From Candidatus Gottesmanbacteria bacterium RIFCSPLOWO2_01_FULL_49_10 (GTDB lineage: Bacteria > Patescibacteriota > Microgenomatia > UBA10105 > UBA927): DNA of 5,837 nucleotides. The position numbers and the translations under genes were made by a program. This document shows positions 4,612 through 5,837 of this stretch, piece by piece (position 1 is the first letter of the stretch; the number at the start of each line of letters is the position of its first letter). Below the pieces are notes generated by a model. It saw only the letters and a list, made by a program, of their open reading frames with translations. It was not told where the DNA came from and made no database searches. The DNA is taken from positions 1 through 5,837 of the forward strand of contig MFJZ01000033.1 in the NCBI GenBank assembly GCA_001781025.1, written 5' to 3'.

Positions 4612-5837
4612 ACTGTACCCACACGAATAGCACTTCTTGCAGCTTTCTTCAAACACGAGGCTCCCCTCCCCGCAGCTTGGGCATAAATCAACGGTCACCA
4701 TGCGTTTTTCCGTAAGAAGCATATGTTGTCCGGGATACGTGTTGGGCCGCTGGGCCGGCTCTACGACCGGTTCTTGTATCGCCGCCGCATCGCGCACGCC
4801 CTGGGCTTGGTGGCCATTCGTCGGGGTTACATGACCGTTCGAGTGACCGTTGGATGCTATCTCTCCTTTGTGCGTCGTAAAAAATCCGAAATGTCGATCG
4901 ATCACTTTGGCTATCGCATCAGGAAGGCTCCGGATACGATTTTCTCCAAATCCTAGGCTTCTGGCACCTCCGATACCCACAAGCATCGCGGCAACTTTAT
5001 TGGCGCGTTCCATCGCCGGAATGGGTGAGGCCATACGAAAGACCAGAGATATGACCTTTCCGAGCGCCTCAGCCATTGCGGTCACGTCACTGCCCGCCTT
5101 ACCCACATTGATAAAAAGCTCCGCCGGTTGATTACCTCCGTTTGTATTGATCGTAACAAATGCTCTCCCCACCGGTGTTTCTATTTCATACGTCGCTCCG
5201 TTTAACACCATTGGTCGGGGCTTGACCTCCGGCACGTATTGCCCCCCTATCTTCACCTCATCCTCGCCCGCTTCGCCCGCCGAAGCCTTGGCGGAGGCGG
5301 GCTTTTTATCTTCGTCCATGCGGGTAAGTACTCCCGGCCGGCTCTCGGCGCGCATGTAGGTGATACCCTTGCACCCCTGGTCGTAGGCGAGCATATAGAG
5401 CCGCTTGACATCCTCCACGGTATGGGCTTTGGGCGCATTGACAGTTTTGCTGATGGAGGCATCCACATACTTTTGAATGGTCGCCTGAACGTACACGTGA
5501 TCCTCCGGCGTCAAGTCATTGGCAGATACGAAGTAATTCGGCCGATCAACTTTCCCGGGATCTCGGCCTTCCCGCGCCTTAAACTCCGCATACCACGCGT
5601 CATACAGTGGGTGACGAAGAATATGTTCACCTAGTCGATCACGCCGAATCAGCTCAAACTCATACACCGGCTCGATGCCGCTACTTACGCCAGCCATGAG
5701 TGAGGTGCTTCCCGTCGGCGCCTGCTGAAGAAGGACCGAATTTCGTACCCCATGTTTTTTCATTTTCTTTCGGATCTCCTCTGGGAGTTGTTTGATAAAG
5801 TAGCCCTCCAGGTGCTTTTTAATGTCAATGCCGGGGA
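4603..5837 (-). CDS. nrdJ: Adenosylcobalamin-dependent (class II) ribonucleotide reductase, C-terminal part (5' end beyond right edge)
   Basis: The frame is open to the right edge; 410 residues are visible, ending at TGA 4605-4603. The ATG at 5763 is internal. The enzyme reduces ribonucleotides to deoxyribonucleotides using a radical generated from adenosylcobalamin. Seen, in visible numbering: the end of the catalytic barrel with the APTGSTS loop (39-45) and SSGIEPVYEFELIRRDRLG; PNYFVSANDLTPEDHVYVQA; DASISKTVNAP; LYMLAYDQGCKGITYMR; a TSCPD domain at about 205-325 (PVGRAFVTINTNGGNQ, FINVGKAGSDVTAMAEALGK, GFGENRIRSLPDAIAKVI); a linker with NGH repeats; and a C-terminal zinc-ribbon/redox tail with Cys 385, 388, 399, 402, 405 and 410 (CPSCG, CKKCYSCGYSEC). 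The substrate and specificity sites and the active-site cysteines lie outside the window. A palindromic insert (PASAKASAGEAG, 179-190) sits between the barrel and TSCPD. The adenosyltransferase that makes its cofactor follows 97 bp downstream. Confidence 0.95.
   Translation of the reverse strand, partial: PGIDIKKHLEGYFIKQLPEEIRKKMKKHGVRNSVLLQQAPTGSTSLMAGVSSGIEPVYEFELIRRDRLGEHILRHPLYDAWYAEFKAREGRDPGKVDRPNYFVSANDLTPEDHVYVQATIQKYVDASISKTVNAPKAHTVEDVKRLYMLAYDQGCKGITYMRAESRPGVLTRMDEDKKPASAKASAGEAGEDEVKIGGQYVPEVKPRPMVLNGATYEIETPVGRAFVTINTNGGNQPAELFINVGKAGSDVTAMAEALGKVISLVFRMASPIPAMERANKVAAMLVGIGGARSLGFGENRIRSLPDAIAKVIDRHFGFFTTHKGEIASNGHSNGHVTPTNGHQAQGVRDAAAIQEPVVEPAQRPNTYPGQHMLLTEKRMVTVDLCPSCGEGSLVFEESCKKCYSCGYSEC
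5267..5301 (-). repeat. Palindromic element, copy C, in frame in the ribonucleotide reductase
   Basis: A GC-rich palindrome: nine outer pairs (5266-5274 with 5294-5302, one of them G-T) and an inner CGCC/GGCG stem (5278-5281 with 5290-5293). On the coding strand it encodes PASAKASAGEAG between the catalytic barrel and the TSCPD domain, a linker where length is tolerated. It is the best-preserved copy and close to the one at 4043-4076. Confidence 0.75.

Noticed and set aside
5253..5468. Minus-strand alternative frame of 71 codons inside the reductase.
   Set aside because: It overlaps the clearly conserved class II reductase frame and includes the palindrome read out of frame.

Overview
All genes in this window lie on the minus strand, so they read from right to left. 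I place it in Candidate Phyla Radiation (Patescibacteria) DNA, perhaps Parcubacteria-like. The reasons are the membrane-anchored N-terminus of a secretion-type ATPase of the kind common in that group, the flanking uncharacterised proteins, and short GC-rich palindromic inserts encoding AKA(T/S)(G/A)G-type peptides inside conserved genes. Base composition looks moderate. TGA is used as a normal stop, which argues against the UGA-recoding lineages. The lineage assignment is inference.

Right part (3906-5837), a vitamin B12 block: the C-terminal half of an adenosylcobalamin-dependent (class II) ribonucleotide reductase, cut by the right edge, then a PduO-type cob(I)alamin adenosyltransferase that makes its cofactor. 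A long imperfect inverted repeat separates them.

Middle (3718-3905): a minus-strand cobalamin riboswitch begins immediately after the adenosyltransferase stop codon. It is followed by a 9-bp hairpin that holds the probable ribosome binding site of the next gene and ends in TATTTT directly before its ATG.

Left part (1-3717): a GNAT acetyltransferase, a large lysine/arginine-rich protein with hydrophobic segments near its C-terminus, a proline-rich acidic protein, and the N-terminal 207 residues of a membrane-anchored protein resembling the front of CPR VirD4/TraD-like ATPases, cut by the left edge. The genes are 1 to 48 bp apart and probably form one operon.

Two observations stand out. First, a B12 riboswitch appears to control an operon with no evident B12 function (acetyltransferase plus secretion-associated genes), while the B12-using genes lie upstream of it. 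Second, the same type of short palindromic element occurs three times in about 1.5 kb: in frame in the reductase, in frame in the adenosyltransferase, and in what looks like the L5 loop of the riboswitch. Removing the riboswitch copy restores an 11-nt segment that fits the family consensus closely.
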